A stretch of DNA of 64,000 nt from Gleimia europaea ACS-120-V-Col10b (GCF_000411155.1 NZ_KE150266.1:310001-374000); one strand, 5' to 3'; counted from the first letter of the stretch, positions 51,197-61,694 are shown. Notes: a model not told the origin generated them from the letters alone. Translations and numbers: made by a program.

Positions 51197-53089
51197 CTAC
51201 GCGTGGGCCTGCAGATTCTCTAGGCTCCGGCGGGCAATCTCCCCATCGCGGGTAGGCCACATCTGCGGCAGTGATCGCATCAGGTAACTACCATATGGGC
51301 GGGTTGCGATGCGAGAATCAAGAATCGCCACCATTCCCCTATCGTCGCTAGACCGCAGTAGGCGGCCAGCGCCCTGGCTAAGCAGAAGGGCCGCGTGGTT
51401 CAACGAGACCTCACGAAACGCGTTTCGACCCGCCTTCGCCACGTGAGCAGTTCTTGCCTGCACAACCGGATCAGAAGGAACCGGGAAGGGAATCCGATCA
51501 ATCGTAACGAGCCTGCAAGCACGGCCTCGAACATCAATGCCCTGCCACAGCGAAAGCGTGCCTACCAGACACGAGTCCTCATCCTGCGAGAACTTCTGCA
51601 AAAGATTGCCGAGCTGGTCATCACCCTGCAAATACACCTCTTGATCAATCTCTTCACGTAATACGCGTGCCCCCTCCAGCGCGGCAGCGCGCGAAGAAAA
51701 CAGGGCGAGCGCCCCTCCCCCAGAGGCCTTCACCAAATCGACCAGTTCATCCAAGACCTCGCTACTCACCCCACCGCGCGAAGGAGGCGGCAGATGCGAA
51801 GCGACGTACAAAATTCCCTGGCTCGCGGGATCGAAAGGACTTCCCACGTTCTTCGTGCGCACCTCCCCGCCCGCAAATACCGCACCCGTCTCATAAGAAA
51901 TGCCGTCAAACGATCCGCCGAGCTCCATTGTGGCTGAAGTCAAGATTGCGGGCTTCTCATTTAGCAACCGACTCGCAATCGGACCGGCCACGTCCAACGG
52001 CGCGCAGTTCAAAAACGTGCGCGAATCATCGTTTCGGGAAATCCAAGTAATTACCGCTTGCGGATCCATGTCCCAGCGATCCATAAACTGTGACAGGTCA
52101 GCCACCGCGGCCAGCGCCAACTTGCGTTCGGCGCCCGTAACCGTTGACTGCTCCAGATCTGAAAGCGCGTCGCGGATTCCCGAATCAAGCACCCGCATTG
52201 CCTCAAGCAACTGCTCTGGGCGCGTTCGGATCAGCCCTTCGTCGAGGCCATCCAGCACTGCCTCGAGACTGCGGGCAGCGCCCTCCAACCGGCTCGTATC
52301 AATCTGGGCGTACCTGGCTGCCCGTCGAGCCCGATAATTAACCATGGCGCTTGACAAAGACAGTGTTGCCTGTCCCCTGATAATGCGGGCGAGGTCGTGA
52401 GCCTCATCAACAATCAGCGCATCAAACTCGCCGCACACCATGTTTTCCGTTGCCGCGTGGATGCCCAGCATCGAGTGGTTTGTCACCACCACGTGCGCCT
52501 CATCAGCCTGCGCGCGGGCACGCGCCGCGAAGCATTCCTCGCGCATCGGGCACGTCTGCCCCAGGCATTCTAGGGTATCCACCGAAACCTGCTGCCATGC
52601 CTTATCCGACACTCCCGGAACCAGATCATCACGGTCACCCGTTTCAGTTTCTTTTGCCCACGCACGCAGCCGCACTACCTCGGCCCCGATGTCGGATGCC
52701 ACGTCGGCCTCGTCAAACAAGCCTTCATCGGGATAACCGCCCTGCGCTTTTTGCAAACACAGATAGTTGCGCCAGCCCTTCAACACCGCAACACGAACGT
52801 CACCACCCAGCTGCTCATTCACTTGTGGCGCGTCCTTCATAAGAATCTGCCGCTGCAGTGCAAGCGTTGCCGTAGAAACCAGGATGCGCTCATCATTCTC
52901 GCGTCCGCGTCGCATTGCAGGCACCAGGTAGCCCAGCGACTTGCCCGTGCCCGTTCCCGCCTGGATTAACAAAGTTGCATCATCTTGGAGGGCATCCGCG
53001 ACGGCCTCAACCATGATTCTTTGTCCCTCGCGAACGTCGCCGCCGAACGATTCAATAACGCGACAAAGGAGCTTAATATCGTCATTCAC
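51197..53089 (-). CDS. DinG-like ATP-dependent DNA helicase
   Basis: A 630-residue superfamily 2 XPD/DinG-like helicase. Q motif region REGQRIMVEAVADAL, Walker A IQAGTGTGKSLG, DEAH box (VDEAHDLARI), and a C-terminal QGAGRLLRSSDDRG motif VI are clear. The iron-sulfur cysteines of DinG are present in the LGQTCPMREECFAAR segment (Cys-x5-Cys with an upstream Cys), so an Fe-S cluster is possible. It overlaps the hflX stop by four bases (ATGA), so the two are co-translated. No LexA box precedes hflX. Confidence 0.9.
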   Translation of the reverse strand: MNDDIKLLCRVIESFGGDVREGQRIMVEAVADALQDDATLLIQAGTGTGKSLGYLVPAMRRGRENDERILVSTATLALQRQILMKDAPQVNEQLGGDVRVAVLKGWRNYLCLQKAQGGYPDEGLFDEADVASDIGAEVVRLRAWAKETETGDRDDLVPGVSDKAWQQVSVDTLECLGQTCPMREECFAARARAQADEAHVVVTNHSMLGIHAATENMVCGEFDALIVDEAHDLARIIRGQATLSLSSAMVNYRARRAARYAQIDTSRLEGAARSLEAVLDGLDEGLIRTRPEQLLEAMRVLDSGIRDALSDLEQSTVTGAERKLALAAVADLSQFMDRWDMDPQAVITWISRNDDSRTFLNCAPLDVAGPIASRLLNEKPAILTSATMELGGSFDGISYETGAVFAGGEVRTKNVGSPFDPASQGILYVASHLPPPSRGGVSSEVLDELVDLVKASGGGALALFSSRAAALEGARVLREEIDQEVYLQGDDQLGNLLQKFSQDEDSCLVGTLSLWQGIDVRGRACRLVTIDRIPFPVPSDPVVQARTAHVAKAGRNAFREVSLNHAALLLSQGAGRLLRSSDDRGMVAILDSRIATRPYGSYLMRSLPQMWPTRDGEIARRSLENLQAHA

Positions 53090-54612
53090 GATACATCAAC
53101 GAGGGAAAGCTCATACGCCAAATCCGCATCAACGCGCCCAACCATATGGGTGCCGGCCGGCAGATACTCCTCTTTTAGAATCTCACCCATCTCGTGGAAA
53201 CGATTTACGAGGTCACCATCAGCGTACGGCACCACCACGTCCACGTATTTGCTTGGGCGCGGCAAAGTGGTGGAAATGAGCTGCTCGAGTGCATCGATGC
53301 CAGCACCTGTTTGAGCCGAAACTGCGACAGCTTTAGCGAACTTGGAACGCAAAATTGCAACCTGTTCCGGGCTTGCCAAATCCGCCTTATTCAACGCCAG
53401 AATCTGCGGAATGTCACTAGCTCCCTCAATCTGGCCCAGCACTTCCATAACGGTATGAACCTGACCAATCGGATCGGGGTGCGCCGCGTCAACCACATGC
53501 AAAATCACGTCAGCATCCGCCACCTCTTCCAGCGTTGAACGAAACGCCTCAACCAGCTGAGTAGGAAGATTGCGTACAAAACCAACCGTATCTACCAGCG
53601 TGTACACGCGGTTATCCGGCGTGATCGCCTGCCGCACAGTTGGATCCAACGTGGCAAACAGGGCATCTTGCACCATCACGTCGGCTCCCGTGATGCAATT
53701 TAATAGCGTCGATTTGCCCGCATTAGTGTAGCCCACAATCGCAACCGAGGGGACGCCGCCCGCGCGACGCGAATGCCGCTGCGTTTCACGCGACGGCTTC
53801 ATCTCTTTGATTTCGCGACGCAACTTTGCCATGCGCGTGCGGATACGCCGTCTATCCAACTCGATCTTTGTCTCACCTGGGCCGCGCGAGCCGATACCCT
53901 CACCGCCCGCCACGCGGCCACCAGCCTGACGAGACATCGACTCGCCCCAGCCGCGCAAACGCGGAAGCAAATACTCAAGTTGAGCGAGTTCCACCTGCGC
54001 CTTACCCTCGCGGGACTTCGCGTGCTGGGCAAAAATATCAAGAATCAAAGCGGTGCGGTCAACCACCTTGACCTTCACCACGTCCTCGAGGGCGCGGCGC
54101 TGAGACGGCGCAAGTTCACCATCAACGATCACCGTATCTGCGCCCACTGACTCGACTATCCGCGCGAGCTCTTTTGCTTTACCAGACCCCAGGTAGGTGG
54201 CCGGATCTGGAGTTACCCTGCGCTGCAGCACGCCGTCAAGCACCGTAGAGCCAGCTGTTTGCGCAAGGGCAGCAAGCTCATGTAAGGAGTTTTCGGCCTC
54301 CTCCGCGTCGAAACCGTAGATTCCCACCAAAACCACGCGTTCTAGACGGAGCTGGCGGTACTCAACCTCAGCAACGTCCTCAAGCTCGGTAGAAAGCGAA
54401 GCCACCCTGCGGGTGCCGGCCCGGGCTTCGCGTTCCAGGGCGCCAGCGCTATTTTCTGCCTGGCCGCGCGTGGACTGGAGCGATGTTGCCCGCTCCGCAA
54501 GGCTCATGCCCTCCACCCGTTGCACCTCTGGACTCCGGTTACTGCGCGCTAGCACCCTGGCCACAACGTCTTCGGCGCGCTGCACATCCAGATCTTGATC
54601 GCGTTCTTTCAC
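53086..54612 (-). CDS. hflX: GTPase HflX
   Basis: A 508-residue ribosome-associated GTPase that splits stalled or hibernating ribosomes under stress. The N-terminal ND1 helical domain with GVLQRRVTPDPATYLGSGK is followed by a basic linker and the G domain: GYTNAGKSTLLNCI (G1), DTVGF (G3), NKAD (G4). Start: a GTG with GGGAG five bases upstream is preferred over a GTG seven codons earlier. It leads an operon with the DinG-like helicase. Confidence 0.94.
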   Translation of the reverse strand: MKERDQDLDVQRAEDVVARVLARSNRSPEVQRVEGMSLAERATSLQSTRGQAENSAGALEREARAGTRRVASLSTELEDVAEVEYRQLRLERVVLVGIYGFDAEEAENSLHELAALAQTAGSTVLDGVLQRRVTPDPATYLGSGKAKELARIVESVGADTVIVDGELAPSQRRALEDVVKVKVVDRTALILDIFAQHAKSREGKAQVELAQLEYLLPRLRGWGESMSRQAGGRVAGGEGIGSRGPGETKIELDRRRIRTRMAKLRREIKEMKPSRETQRHSRRAGGVPSVAIVGYTNAGKSTLLNCITGADVMVQDALFATLDPTVRQAITPDNRVYTLVDTVGFVRNLPTQLVEAFRSTLEEVADADVILHVVDAAHPDPIGQVHTVMEVLGQIEGASDIPQILALNKADLASPEQVAILRSKFAKAVAVSAQTGAGIDALEQLISTTLPRPSKYVDVVVPYADGDLVNRFHEMGEILKEEYLPAGTHMVGRVDADLAYELSLVDVS

Positions 54613-54694
54613 TTGTTCTCCCGTTAGACTCACCCCATTTTCCCATTACGCCCGCCAATATGCTACGCAGTTTCCACAGGCCCGCCTCGTCCCT

Positions 54695-54700
54695 TACGCT
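54695..54700 (+). promoter_or_regulatory. -10 hexamer of the RsmC-like gene
   Basis: TACGCT, 6 bases, then GTG at 54707, without a ribosome-binding site. Confidence 0.45.
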
Positions 54701-54706
54701 ATAAGC

Positions 54707-55315
54707 GTGACTAAGCATTATTTTTCGAACAGCCCCGTTGCGACCGCCGACGAACTGCGCCCCCTCGCCATGGATGTGCGCGGCGTGCACCTTGACATGG
54801 TTGTATCAGATGCCGTGTTCTCTTCCCATAAACTCGACCTGGGTACCAAGGCACTCCTGCTTGAAGCACCCGAACCGCCCGAAACCGGCACTTTCCTTGA
54901 CCTTGGATGCGGGTGGGGGCCCATTTCTATCACGCTCGGCAAACTTAGTCCGCAAGCCAACATTTGGGCCGTGGACATTAACCAGCGCGCCCTCGACCTC
55001 ACGCGCAAAAACGCGAAACGTAACCACGTAAAACTCTTTGTAGAATTTGCCGATAAGGCCCTTGAAAGGGCCACCAACGAGGGGGTTAAGTTTGACCTCA
55101 TCTGGTCAAACCCTCCCATCCGCATCGGTAAGCTCGCGCTACAGGAAATGCTCACCAACTGGCTTAGCCTACTATCCGATACGGGCGAAGCCTGGCTGGT
55201 AGTGGCACGCAACCTGGGCGCCGATTCTCTCATCAAATGGCTTGGCGAGCAGGGTTGGCAAGCCGAAAAGGCTCACTCGAAGAAGGGCTACCGCATTATT
55301 CGCGTTCGCCGTTAA
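54707..55315 (+). CDS. Class I SAM methyltransferase, RsmC-like
   Basis: A 202-residue methyltransferase with motif I FLDLGCGWGPISITLG and motif IV SNPPIR, which identifies N2-guanine RNA methyltransferases of the RsmC/RlmG group. Only the C-terminal catalytic domain of E. coli RsmC is present, as usual for Gram-positives (YbxB-like). Target is presumably 16S or 23S rRNA. Start is GTG, probably leaderless. It overlaps the end of convergent miaA by four bases. Confidence 0.88.
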   Translation: MTKHYFSNSPVATADELRPLAMDVRGVHLDMVVSDAVFSSHKLDLGTKALLLEAPEPPETGTFLDLGCGWGPISITLGKLSPQANIWAVDINQRALDLTRKNAKRNHVKLFVEFADKALERATNEGVKFDLIWSNPPIRIGKLALQEMLTNWLSLLSDTGEAWLVVARNLGADSLIKWLGEQGWQAEKAHSKKGYRIIRVRR

Positions 55316-56214
55316 CCCTCCCGCGCTACAGCCAGTGCCTGCTCAAGAAGCTCACTGGAGCTACCCTCAATCCACTTAATCCGCTCGTCCCGACGGAACC
55401 ACTTCATTTGTTTTCGCACCAACTGGCGGGTTGTCAGCTCAATCAGTTCGCGCGCCTCATCCAGCGTGATTTCGCCGCCCAGGTGGCGCATAACCGGCTG
55501 GTATCCAGTTGCTTTCACCGCAGTTGGAGTATCAGCAAGCCCCTGCCCCATTAGGTCTTCCACTTCACGCACAAAACCGGCCTCGAGCATCTTTTCCGTG
55601 CGAACCGCGATACGTTGATCAAGCTCTTCCAGGCTCCTGCGCACGCCTAACAAGATTGAGGGGCGCACAAACTCACGCTTGGGCATAGTTGCGGAGAACG
55701 GCCTGCCGGTCAGCTCAATCACCTCTAAGGCGCGCACCGTACGCCGCTGATCGTTTGGGTGAATCGATTCGGTTGCCTTTGGATCAAGTTCGCGCAGCTT
55801 ACGGTACAGCGCCGCCTGGCCGCACTGTTCCAGGCTATCCTCTACTCGTGCGCGCACCGCCGGATCCGTTCCGGGAAACTCCATCTTGTCAAAGAGGGCA
55901 TGAATATAGAGCGCGGAACCGCCCACCGCCACCGCCCGGTTGCCTCTCTGTTCAATCGCTTTTACGTCCTTACGCGCCGACACCTGGTAGCGCGCAACGG
56001 AGGCTTCCTGGTGAATATCGAGCACATCGATCTGGTGATGCGGAACTTCGGCCCGCTCCGCAGCTGACGGCTTCGCCGTGCCAATATCCATGCCCTTATA
56101 CAGCGAAAACGCATCCATCGACACGATCTCTGCGCCCGCCAGCTCACGCGCCAGGTGCAACGCCAAGCTCGATTTGCCAGACGCCGTGGCGCCCACGATT
56201 CCTATCAGCACCAT
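55312..56214 (-). CDS. miaA: tRNA dimethylallyltransferase
   Basis: A 300-residue enzyme that adds the dimethylallyl group to A37 of tRNAs reading UNN codons. The P-loop GATASGKSS (8-16), SMDAFSLYKGMDIGTAKP substrate segment, and the DQRRTVRALEVIELTGRPFS region are all intact. It follows miaB by 6 bp, so the two sequential steps of ms2i6A synthesis are encoded together. Confidence 0.96.
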   Translation of the reverse strand: MVLIGIVGATASGKSSLALHLARELAGAEIVSMDAFSLYKGMDIGTAKPSAAERAEVPHHQIDVLDIHQEASVARYQVSARKDVKAIEQRGNRAVAVGGSALYIHALFDKMEFPGTDPAVRARVEDSLEQCGQAALYRKLRELDPKATESIHPNDQRRTVRALEVIELTGRPFSATMPKREFVRPSILLGVRRSLEELDQRIAVRTEKMLEAGFVREVEDLMGQGLADTPTAVKATGYQPVMRHLGGEITLDEARELIELTTRQLVRKQMKWFRRDERIKWIEGSSSELLEQALAVAREG

Positions 56215-56220
56215 GACGCC

Positions 56221-57723
56221 CTAGCGCAACAGGGGAATGCCCAGACTTACCCGATTAGCCATGTCGGGATTGTCTTGCCGTTCATGCCACACCTGGCCAG
56301 CGCGCGTAGGAATGATTTCAAACAGGCCTCCTTGGACACCTGAATCTGCAACCAGATGGTGGGGAGCCGCGTGCGTTACCGCCGCGCGTACCATGTCTCC
56401 CGGGCGGAGCTCCCTACCGTACTGGACGCCATCGGGAAGTGCTAGGTGTACCAGCCTGTTATCGCGGGCGCGGCCCGACACGCGATTGCGCGCCTCATCC
56501 TTGCGCCCGCCATCCTCAGCGATCAACACCTCGACTTCGCGGCCCTCAAACTTCTTCGAGTCCTCGGTTGTAATCCTCTCCTGCAGTGCCACCAAACGCT
56601 CATAACGGTCCTGCATCACGTCGTGAGGCACCTGATCTTCCATATCAGCTGCTGGCGTGCCCGGGCGCGGCGAGTAGAGGAACGTGAACGCCGAGCTAAA
56701 CCGGGAGTTTTCTACCACCTCAAGGGTCTGCTGGAAATCCTCCTCGGTCTCACCGGGGAAGCCCACAATGATGTCCGTTGTGATTGCCGCGTCGGGAATC
56801 GCCTCACGCACGCGCTCCAAGATTCCTTCAAACTTTGCGCGCCGGTATGAGCGGCGCATCATCCGCAACACGCGGTCCGAACCGGATTGTAACGGCATGT
56901 GCAGGCTCGGCATAACTGTAGGGGTCTGCGCCATCGCTTCGATTACATCGTCAGAAAATGCCGCCGGATGCGGGCTTGTGAAGCGCACGCGCTCCAATCC
57001 TTCAACGCGTCCAACCGCACGTAGCAAGTCGGCAAACGCGCCGCGCTCACCAAAGCTCACGCCGTAAGAGTTCACATTCTGTCCCAGGAGTGTCACTTCC
57101 ACCGCGCCCTGAGCCACTACAGCCTCAACCTCCGCCAGAATCTCTCCTGGCCTGCGATCTCGTTCCTTGCCTCGCAAATGCGGCACTATGCAGAAAGTAC
57201 AGGTGTTATTACAACCCACCGAGATGGATACCCATGCCGAGTAAACTGATTCGCGCTTAGTGGGAAGCGTGGACGGAAAGACTTTGAGCGATTCTTCAAT
57301 CTCCACCGCCGCCTTGCGGTTATGCTCGGCGCGACGCAGTAGCGCGGGAAGCACGTCAATGTTGTGCGTACCGAACACCACGTCCACCCACGGTGCACGC
57401 TCCACCACCTTTTCGCGCATCTGCTGCGCCAAGCAACCACCTACAGCAATCTGCATGTCGGGGCGCTCGCGCTTGACTTGGGCGAGCTGACCGAGATTAC
57501 CAAACAGGCGGTTGGACGCATTCTCGCGCACCGAACACGTGTTGATCACAACAATGTCGGCTCCCCCATCACCCGCTTCAGTGGCGCGGGCCGCCGCCTC
57601 GGGAACGGTCTCAACCGGCACGTACCCCTCGGTTTCAAGCAGGCCGGCCATACGCTCAGAGTCATGAACATTCATCTGGCATCCGAGCGTGCGAATCAAA
57701 TAAGTGCGTGACGTAGTATTCAT
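56221..57723 (-). CDS. miaB: tRNA-2-methylthio-N6-dimethylallyladenosine synthase
   Basis: A 500-residue radical-SAM methylthiotransferase that adds the 2-methylthio group after MiaA. N-terminal UPF0004 domain with [13 protein letters not shown], the radical [18 protein letters not shown] motif (three cysteines), and a C-terminal TRAM domain are visible. Upstream of the ATG a TACAAT hexamer at 8 bases suggests a leaderless start. MiaA follows directly. Confidence 0.96.
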   Translation of the reverse strand: MNTTSRTYLIRTLGCQMNVHDSERMAGLLETEGYVPVETVPEAAARATEAGDGGADIVVINTCSVRENASNRLFGNLGQLAQVKRERPDMQIAVGGCLAQQMREKVVERAPWVDVVFGTHNIDVLPALLRRAEHNRKAAVEIEESLKVFPSTLPTKRESVYSAWVSISVGCNNTCTFCIVPHLRGKERDRRPGEILAEVEAVVAQGAVEVTLLGQNVNSYGVSFGERGAFADLLRAVGRVEGLERVRFTSPHPAAFSDDVIEAMAQTPTVMPSLHMPLQSGSDRVLRMMRRSYRRAKFEGILERVREAIPDAAITTDIIVGFPGETEEDFQQTLEVVENSRFSSAFTFLYSPRPGTPAADMEDQVPHDVMQDRYERLVALQERITTEDSKKFEGREVEVLIAEDGGRKDEARNRVSGRARDNRLVHLALPDGVQYGRELRPGDMVRAAVTHAAPHHLVADSGVQGGLFEIIPTRAGQVWHERQDNPDMANRVSLGIPLLR

Positions 57724-57731
57724 CGTTCAAG

Positions 57732-57737
57732 ATTGTA
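57732..57737 (-). promoter_or_regulatory. -10 hexamer of miaB
   Basis: TACAAT on the minus strand, 8 bases before the miaB ATG, without a ribosome-binding site between. Confidence 0.4.
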
Positions 57738-57846
57738 GTTAATCAGCTTGAAAGTAACGAACTGACAGGCCTGTGGTTGCACTGGGCGGCGCCGGGCGAC
57801 ACTCGTTGGTGGCCGGTAGGATTGTTGCGGATCACGAAGGAGAGAT

Positions 57847-59253
57847 ATGCACCCGGTTCAAACTGTGTACGGCAAGGTCGCTGGTAGCCCCCATCCACTG
57901 GATGGAAATGTTTACCGATTTTTAGGTATTCCGTACGCGGCGGCGCCCGTCGGCGAACTTTTTCTGCAGGCTCCTGCACCTCACCCCAGTTGGGAAGGCG
58001 TGCGCGATTGCACCACATTGCCGCCCACACCGCAAAAACGACCCTACTCCGACGACGCGATTTTAATTGACCCATCAATCGCGGGTGACGAGATTTTGAA
58101 CCTCAACATTTTCACTCCCACCAACGCGCAAAATCTGCCGGTTCTGGTATGGATTCACGGAGGCGGTTTCAAATCCGGCGTTGCCGCCTCACCGATGACG
58201 GATGGACGAAAATTTGCTGCCCGAGGAGTAGTTGTAGTCTCAATCTCCTACCGCCTTGGCTTTGAGGGATTCGGCTGGCTTGAGGACGGGGCTGCGAATC
58301 GTGGTTTCTTGGATCAGCAGGCTGCGCTGAAGTGGGTTCGCGAGAACATCGCCGCGTTCGGAGGCAACCCCAATCAGGTAACCATTGCAGGACAAAGCGC
58401 GGGCGGCGGCTCAGTTCTTGCCCACTTGACGGCACCATCATCGCAGCCACTATTTGATCGCGCCATCAGCGAGTCCGGAGTCCTCCCGCCCATGAGCGAG
58501 GATATGGCACGTTCCCGCACTAACCTGGTTACCGAATACTTGGACATAGAGCCAACCATCGCTGGGATCAAGAGCGCAAGGGAGCGTCTTATTGAAGCTG
58601 AGATAGAAGCTGAACACCGCATCTATGCGCAGTGGCCAGGGGCGGCTCAGTTCGTTGCCGACCGTCTAGCGGGCGGGCCCATGTCGGATTTACCGTTCAC
58701 GCCCTGGCAGGAAGAAAGTGTTTTGCCGTACACGATTGATGAGGGGGTGGATCGCAGCGTGGGCGCCGACAAACCTCTACTGCTTACGGTCACGACGGAG
58801 GAATTCACTGACATTTTGGCGCCTATCGCTAGCGAGCTTGACCCTCTAGATGCGATTGCAGTGCTCACGGAGGGCGGGTTAGCGAACGCGCGCGAGTATG
58901 TGAGGGAGCATCCGCGGGCAAATACCACGTCGCTCATCATGGGCCAGCTTGTTTACGACGCAATTTTTGTGTGGCCAGCACAAAGGATCATGCAACGTCG
59001 CCGCGCCACAGGAGCGGCCCATACCGCCCTGTATCTATTTGACTGGTGTCCAGCATTAGATGATCCGAGTGTGGATGAAGTGCAGCAGTGGTCTCGGCAC
59101 TGCATTGACATGGCGTTCGCCTTCGACCTGCTAGAAGAGCCGATGGCGACCCCTCTAGTTGGGGCCACTCCCCCGCAGAGCTTGGCCGACGATATCCACG
59201 GCCAGTGGCTTGCCTTTATTCAGGGCGCGGAAGTATCTGGGACACAGGGCTAG
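57847..59253 (+). CDS. Type B carboxylesterase
   Basis: A 468-residue alpha/beta hydrolase of the type B carboxylesterase family, the fold of p-nitrobenzyl esterase and acetylcholinesterase. The early FLGIPYAAAPVGELF, LPVLVWIHGGGF oxyanion hole and the nucleophile motif GQSAGGGS are clear. The Glu of the triad probably lies in LLTVTTEEFTD and the His in SRHCIDMAFAFDLL. No signal peptide, so cytoplasmic. Start ATG has AAGGAGAG. Substrate unknown. Convergent to pncC, overlapping by four bases. Confidence 0.85.
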   Translation: MHPVQTVYGKVAGSPHPLDGNVYRFLGIPYAAAPVGELFLQAPAPHPSWEGVRDCTTLPPTPQKRPYSDDAILIDPSIAGDEILNLNIFTPTNAQNLPVLVWIHGGGFKSGVAASPMTDGRKFAARGVVVVSISYRLGFEGFGWLEDGAANRGFLDQQAALKWVRENIAAFGGNPNQVTIAGQSAGGGSVLAHLTAPSSQPLFDRAISESGVLPPMSEDMARSRTNLVTEYLDIEPTIAGIKSARERLIEAEIEAEHRIYAQWPGAAQFVADRLAGGPMSDLPFTPWQEESVLPYTIDEGVDRSVGADKPLLLTVTTEEFTDILAPIASELDPLDAIAVLTEGGLANAREYVREHPRANTTSLIMGQLVYDAIFVWPAQRIMQRRRATGAAHTALYLFDWCPALDDPSVDEVQQWSRHCIDMAFAFDLLEEPMATPLVGATPPQSLADDIHGQWLAFIQGAEVSGTQG

Positions 59254-59843
59254 AGGAGCTTTAACAGCTCCGCTAACGCCGCCTCGGTTGCGCGGGCCCG
59301 AACGCTCGCGCGATTACCCTCGAAGTGGTACAAGCATGCGTGAGACCGTGCCGGTGACCACACCGCGACATACACGGTTCCGGCCGAGTGTCCGTCCGCA
59401 GGCCCGGGTCCGGCAACACCGGTAGTTGATACGCCGTAGGTTGAGCCAAACAGACGCGCCACTCCCGCTGCCATCTGGAGCGCAACGTCCGGATCTACCG
59501 GGCCATTAGTCTGTAGCAAACCATCATCAACACCAAGAACACTTGCTTTAGTGTGAGTCTGGTAGGTGGTCACGCCTCCGCTCAGACAGTTCGACGCGCC
59601 GGGTATATCTGCAATAGCCGCGCTGACTAGTCCGGCAGTGAGCGATTCCGCGGTAGCTACCGAATGTCCTTTACAGGTGAGCTTTTCTACTATCTGAGAG
59701 GCAAATGCCATATTGTCTGGGTGATCACCAGATAGATCCGCGAGGACGCCATCCGTATCGCTAATCGGACTTGTATCTAGAAGATCTGGCTCGGCGAAAG
59801 TACTTGCGCCGCCCTTGTGGTGTTCTGTGTCATTCATCTTCAT
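59250..59843 (-). CDS. pncC: Nicotinamide-nucleotide amidohydrolase (PncC, CinA C-terminal domain)
   Basis: A 197-residue CinA C-terminal domain that deamidates nicotinamide mononucleotide in NAD recycling. The ATAESLTAGLVSAAIADIPGAS core and STTGVAGPGPADG motif match the family. The N-terminal MoaB-like half of full CinA is absent. An N-terminal stretch of about 45 residues precedes the domain, rich in Asp and Thr, with no known match. The start overlaps the recX end with AGGAG upstream, so it is the third gene of recA-recX-pncC. A late ATG (at residue 45) lacks a ribosome-binding site. Confidence 0.87.
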   Translation of the reverse strand: MKMNDTEHHKGGASTFAEPDLLDTSPISDTDGVLADLSGDHPDNMAFASQIVEKLTCKGHSVATAESLTAGLVSAAIADIPGASNCLSGGVTTYQTHTKASVLGVDDGLLQTNGPVDPDVALQMAAGVARLFGSTYGVSTTGVAGPGPADGHSAGTVYVAVWSPARSHACLYHFEGNRASVRARATEAALAELLKLL

Positions 59844-60417
59844 CTAGCTCCTGCAAGACCTCGTTCACTACGGAGTAACACACGCTCATTGGGTAGCCTT
59901 TACGCGCCAACATGGAAGTGAGGCGACGCACCTGCTTCTGTTTTTCTAAACCTATCGTCGCCCGGGCGCGGCGAGTAGCGATCTCGCGTGCCGATTCTTC
60001 CAGTGAAATGTGTTCGACTTCTTTTAGCGCGACATCGATGATCGCAGACGGGATCTGTTTCTTGCGTAGCTGCTCCACGAGGGCTCTGCCAACAAGTCCG
60101 CGCTCGTTAAACCTGGTGCGCACAAGCATCTTGGCGTAACGTTCATCATCTACTAAGCCGGCCTCTTCCAGCCGGTCTATGGCAGCCTCTATAGCCTCGG
60201 AGGCAAAACCGCGCTCTTTAAGTTTGCTAACCAGTTCTCCGCGAGAACGATCTTGCCTATCCAGTTGCTTTAGAGCCGCCTCTTTTGCCGCCGCAATAGC
60301 GTGCTCACCTTCGAGGTTCGCGGCCCATTCACGTCTCTTTTCGCGACGCTTCAGGGCCGCTTCCCGATCCCCACGCTTCTTCTTGCGGCCCTCATCCGGA
60401 TCGTAAAAAGAAACCAT
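59830..60417 (-). CDS. recX: RecA modulator RecX
   Basis: A 195-residue RecX that limits RecA filament growth. A Lys/Arg-rich leader of about 50 residues precedes the three helical repeats (LKQLDRQDRSRGELVSKLKERG, DERYAKMLVRTRFNERGLVGRALVEQL, and the third near KQKQVRRLTSMLARKGYP). Starts in the recA stop (TAATG overlap), so it is co-translated with recA. Confidence 0.93.
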   Translation of the reverse strand: MVSFYDPDEGRKKKRGDREAALKRREKRREWAANLEGEHAIAAAKEAALKQLDRQDRSRGELVSKLKERGFASEAIEAAIDRLEEAGLVDDERYAKMLVRTRFNERGLVGRALVEQLRKKQIPSAIIDVALKEVEHISLEESAREIATRRARATIGLEKQKQVRRLTSMLARKGYPMSVCYSVVNEVLQELDEDE

Positions 60418-61520
60418 TAGAATCCGGCGTCTTCAGCAGGATCTATTTTTGTACTGGCTTTCTTGCCGCCATTATCGGCCTGCGCATCATCATCCTTAGC
60501 GTCTGGAGATGCCGGGTCTTCCTCTTGCCTAATACCAAGCTCAACGAGAATGCGATGCTCGATTTCGTCGGCAAGCTCCGGATTGTCTTTCAAGAACGTA
60601 CGAACGTTCTCTTTGCCCTGCCCGAGCTGGTCTGAACCGTACGTGAACCAGGAGCCAGACTTCTTAATAATGCCGGTCTCCACGCCCATATCAATGATGG
60701 AACCTTCCCGCGAAATACCCAGGCCGTAGAGGATGTCAAACTCCGCCTGCTTGAACGGCGGCGCCATCTTATTCTTCACGATCTTTGCGCGCGTCCGGTT
60801 CCCAACCGGGTTGCCCTTTTCTTTCAGCGTCTCGATGCGACGCACATCGATTCGCACCGATGCGTAGAATTTAAGGGCCTTACCACCCGTAGTGGTTTCC
60901 GGAGACCCGAAAAACACGCCAATCTTTTCGCGCAGCTGGTTAATAAAGATAGCCGTGGTGCCCGTGGCAGATAGCGCACCCGTGATTTTGCGTAGCGCCT
61001 GCGACATGAGGCGAGCCTGCAAACCCACGTGTGAATCCCCCATCTCACCCTCAATCTCCGCCTTCGGAACCAAAGCCGCAACAGAGTCAATAACGATGAT
61101 GTCAATGCCGCCCGAACGGATCAGCATGTCGGCAATCTCCAGGGCTTGTTCGCCAGTATCCGGTTGGGAGACGAGGAGCGAATCCGTATCCACGCCGAGC
61201 TTCTTTGCATATTCAGGATCCAAAGCGTGCTCGGCGTCAATAAACGCAGCGTTTCCACCAGCCTTTTGCGCAGAGGCAACCGCGTGAAGAGCCACCGTGG
61301 TCTTGCCAGAGGATTCTGGACCGTAAATCTCAATGACGCGGCCCCGTGGAAGGCCCCCAACCCCAAGCGCAACATCGAGCGCCAACGATCCTGTAGGGAT
61401 AACCTTGACTGCCGGACGATTATCGTCCCCAAGTCGCATAACTGAACCCTTACCAAACTGCCTATCAATCTGGCTTAGGGCAAGTTCCAATGCCTTATTT
61501 CGATCGGGTGCAACAGCCAT
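60417..61520 (-). CDS. recA: Recombinase A
   Basis: A 367-residue RecA that forms filaments on single-stranded DNA for recombination and LexA cleavage. Walker [10 protein letters not shown] at 67-75, Walker B, and the DNA-binding [11 protein letters not shown]1 and [13 protein letters not shown]2 regions are intact, with no intein. The C-terminal tail (from about 335) is long and acidic, then Lys/Thr-rich. AAGGAGC precedes the ATG. A perfect LexA box lies about 175 bp upstream. The gene is followed by recX and pncC. Confidence 0.98.
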   Translation of the reverse strand: MAVAPDRNKALELALSQIDRQFGKGSVMRLGDDNRPAVKVIPTGSLALDVALGVGGLPRGRVIEIYGPESSGKTTVALHAVASAQKAGGNAAFIDAEHALDPEYAKKLGVDTDSLLVSQPDTGEQALEIADMLIRSGGIDIIVIDSVAALVPKAEIEGEMGDSHVGLQARLMSQALRKITGALSATGTTAIFINQLREKIGVFFGSPETTTGGKALKFYASVRIDVRRIETLKEKGNPVGNRTRAKIVKNKMAPPFKQAEFDILYGLGISREGSIIDMGVETGIIKKSGSWFTYGSDQLGQGKENVRTFLKDNPELADEIEHRILVELGIRQEEDPASPDAKDDDAQADNGGKKASTKIDPAEDAGF

Positions 61521-61694
61521 TTAAGCTCCTTCAAGATCGTGCGCTCTCCGCGCGTTTTACCGGGCTGGTCGAAAAAACGTGTTCCCTCTCCGGGTACGTA
61601 AATCATGCTACGACCGACCACGGACATCCTTTTTAAAAGGCACCCGGATGTGGATGCACCCAGGCGAGCATGACCTGTGCACAAGCTTAACTGC

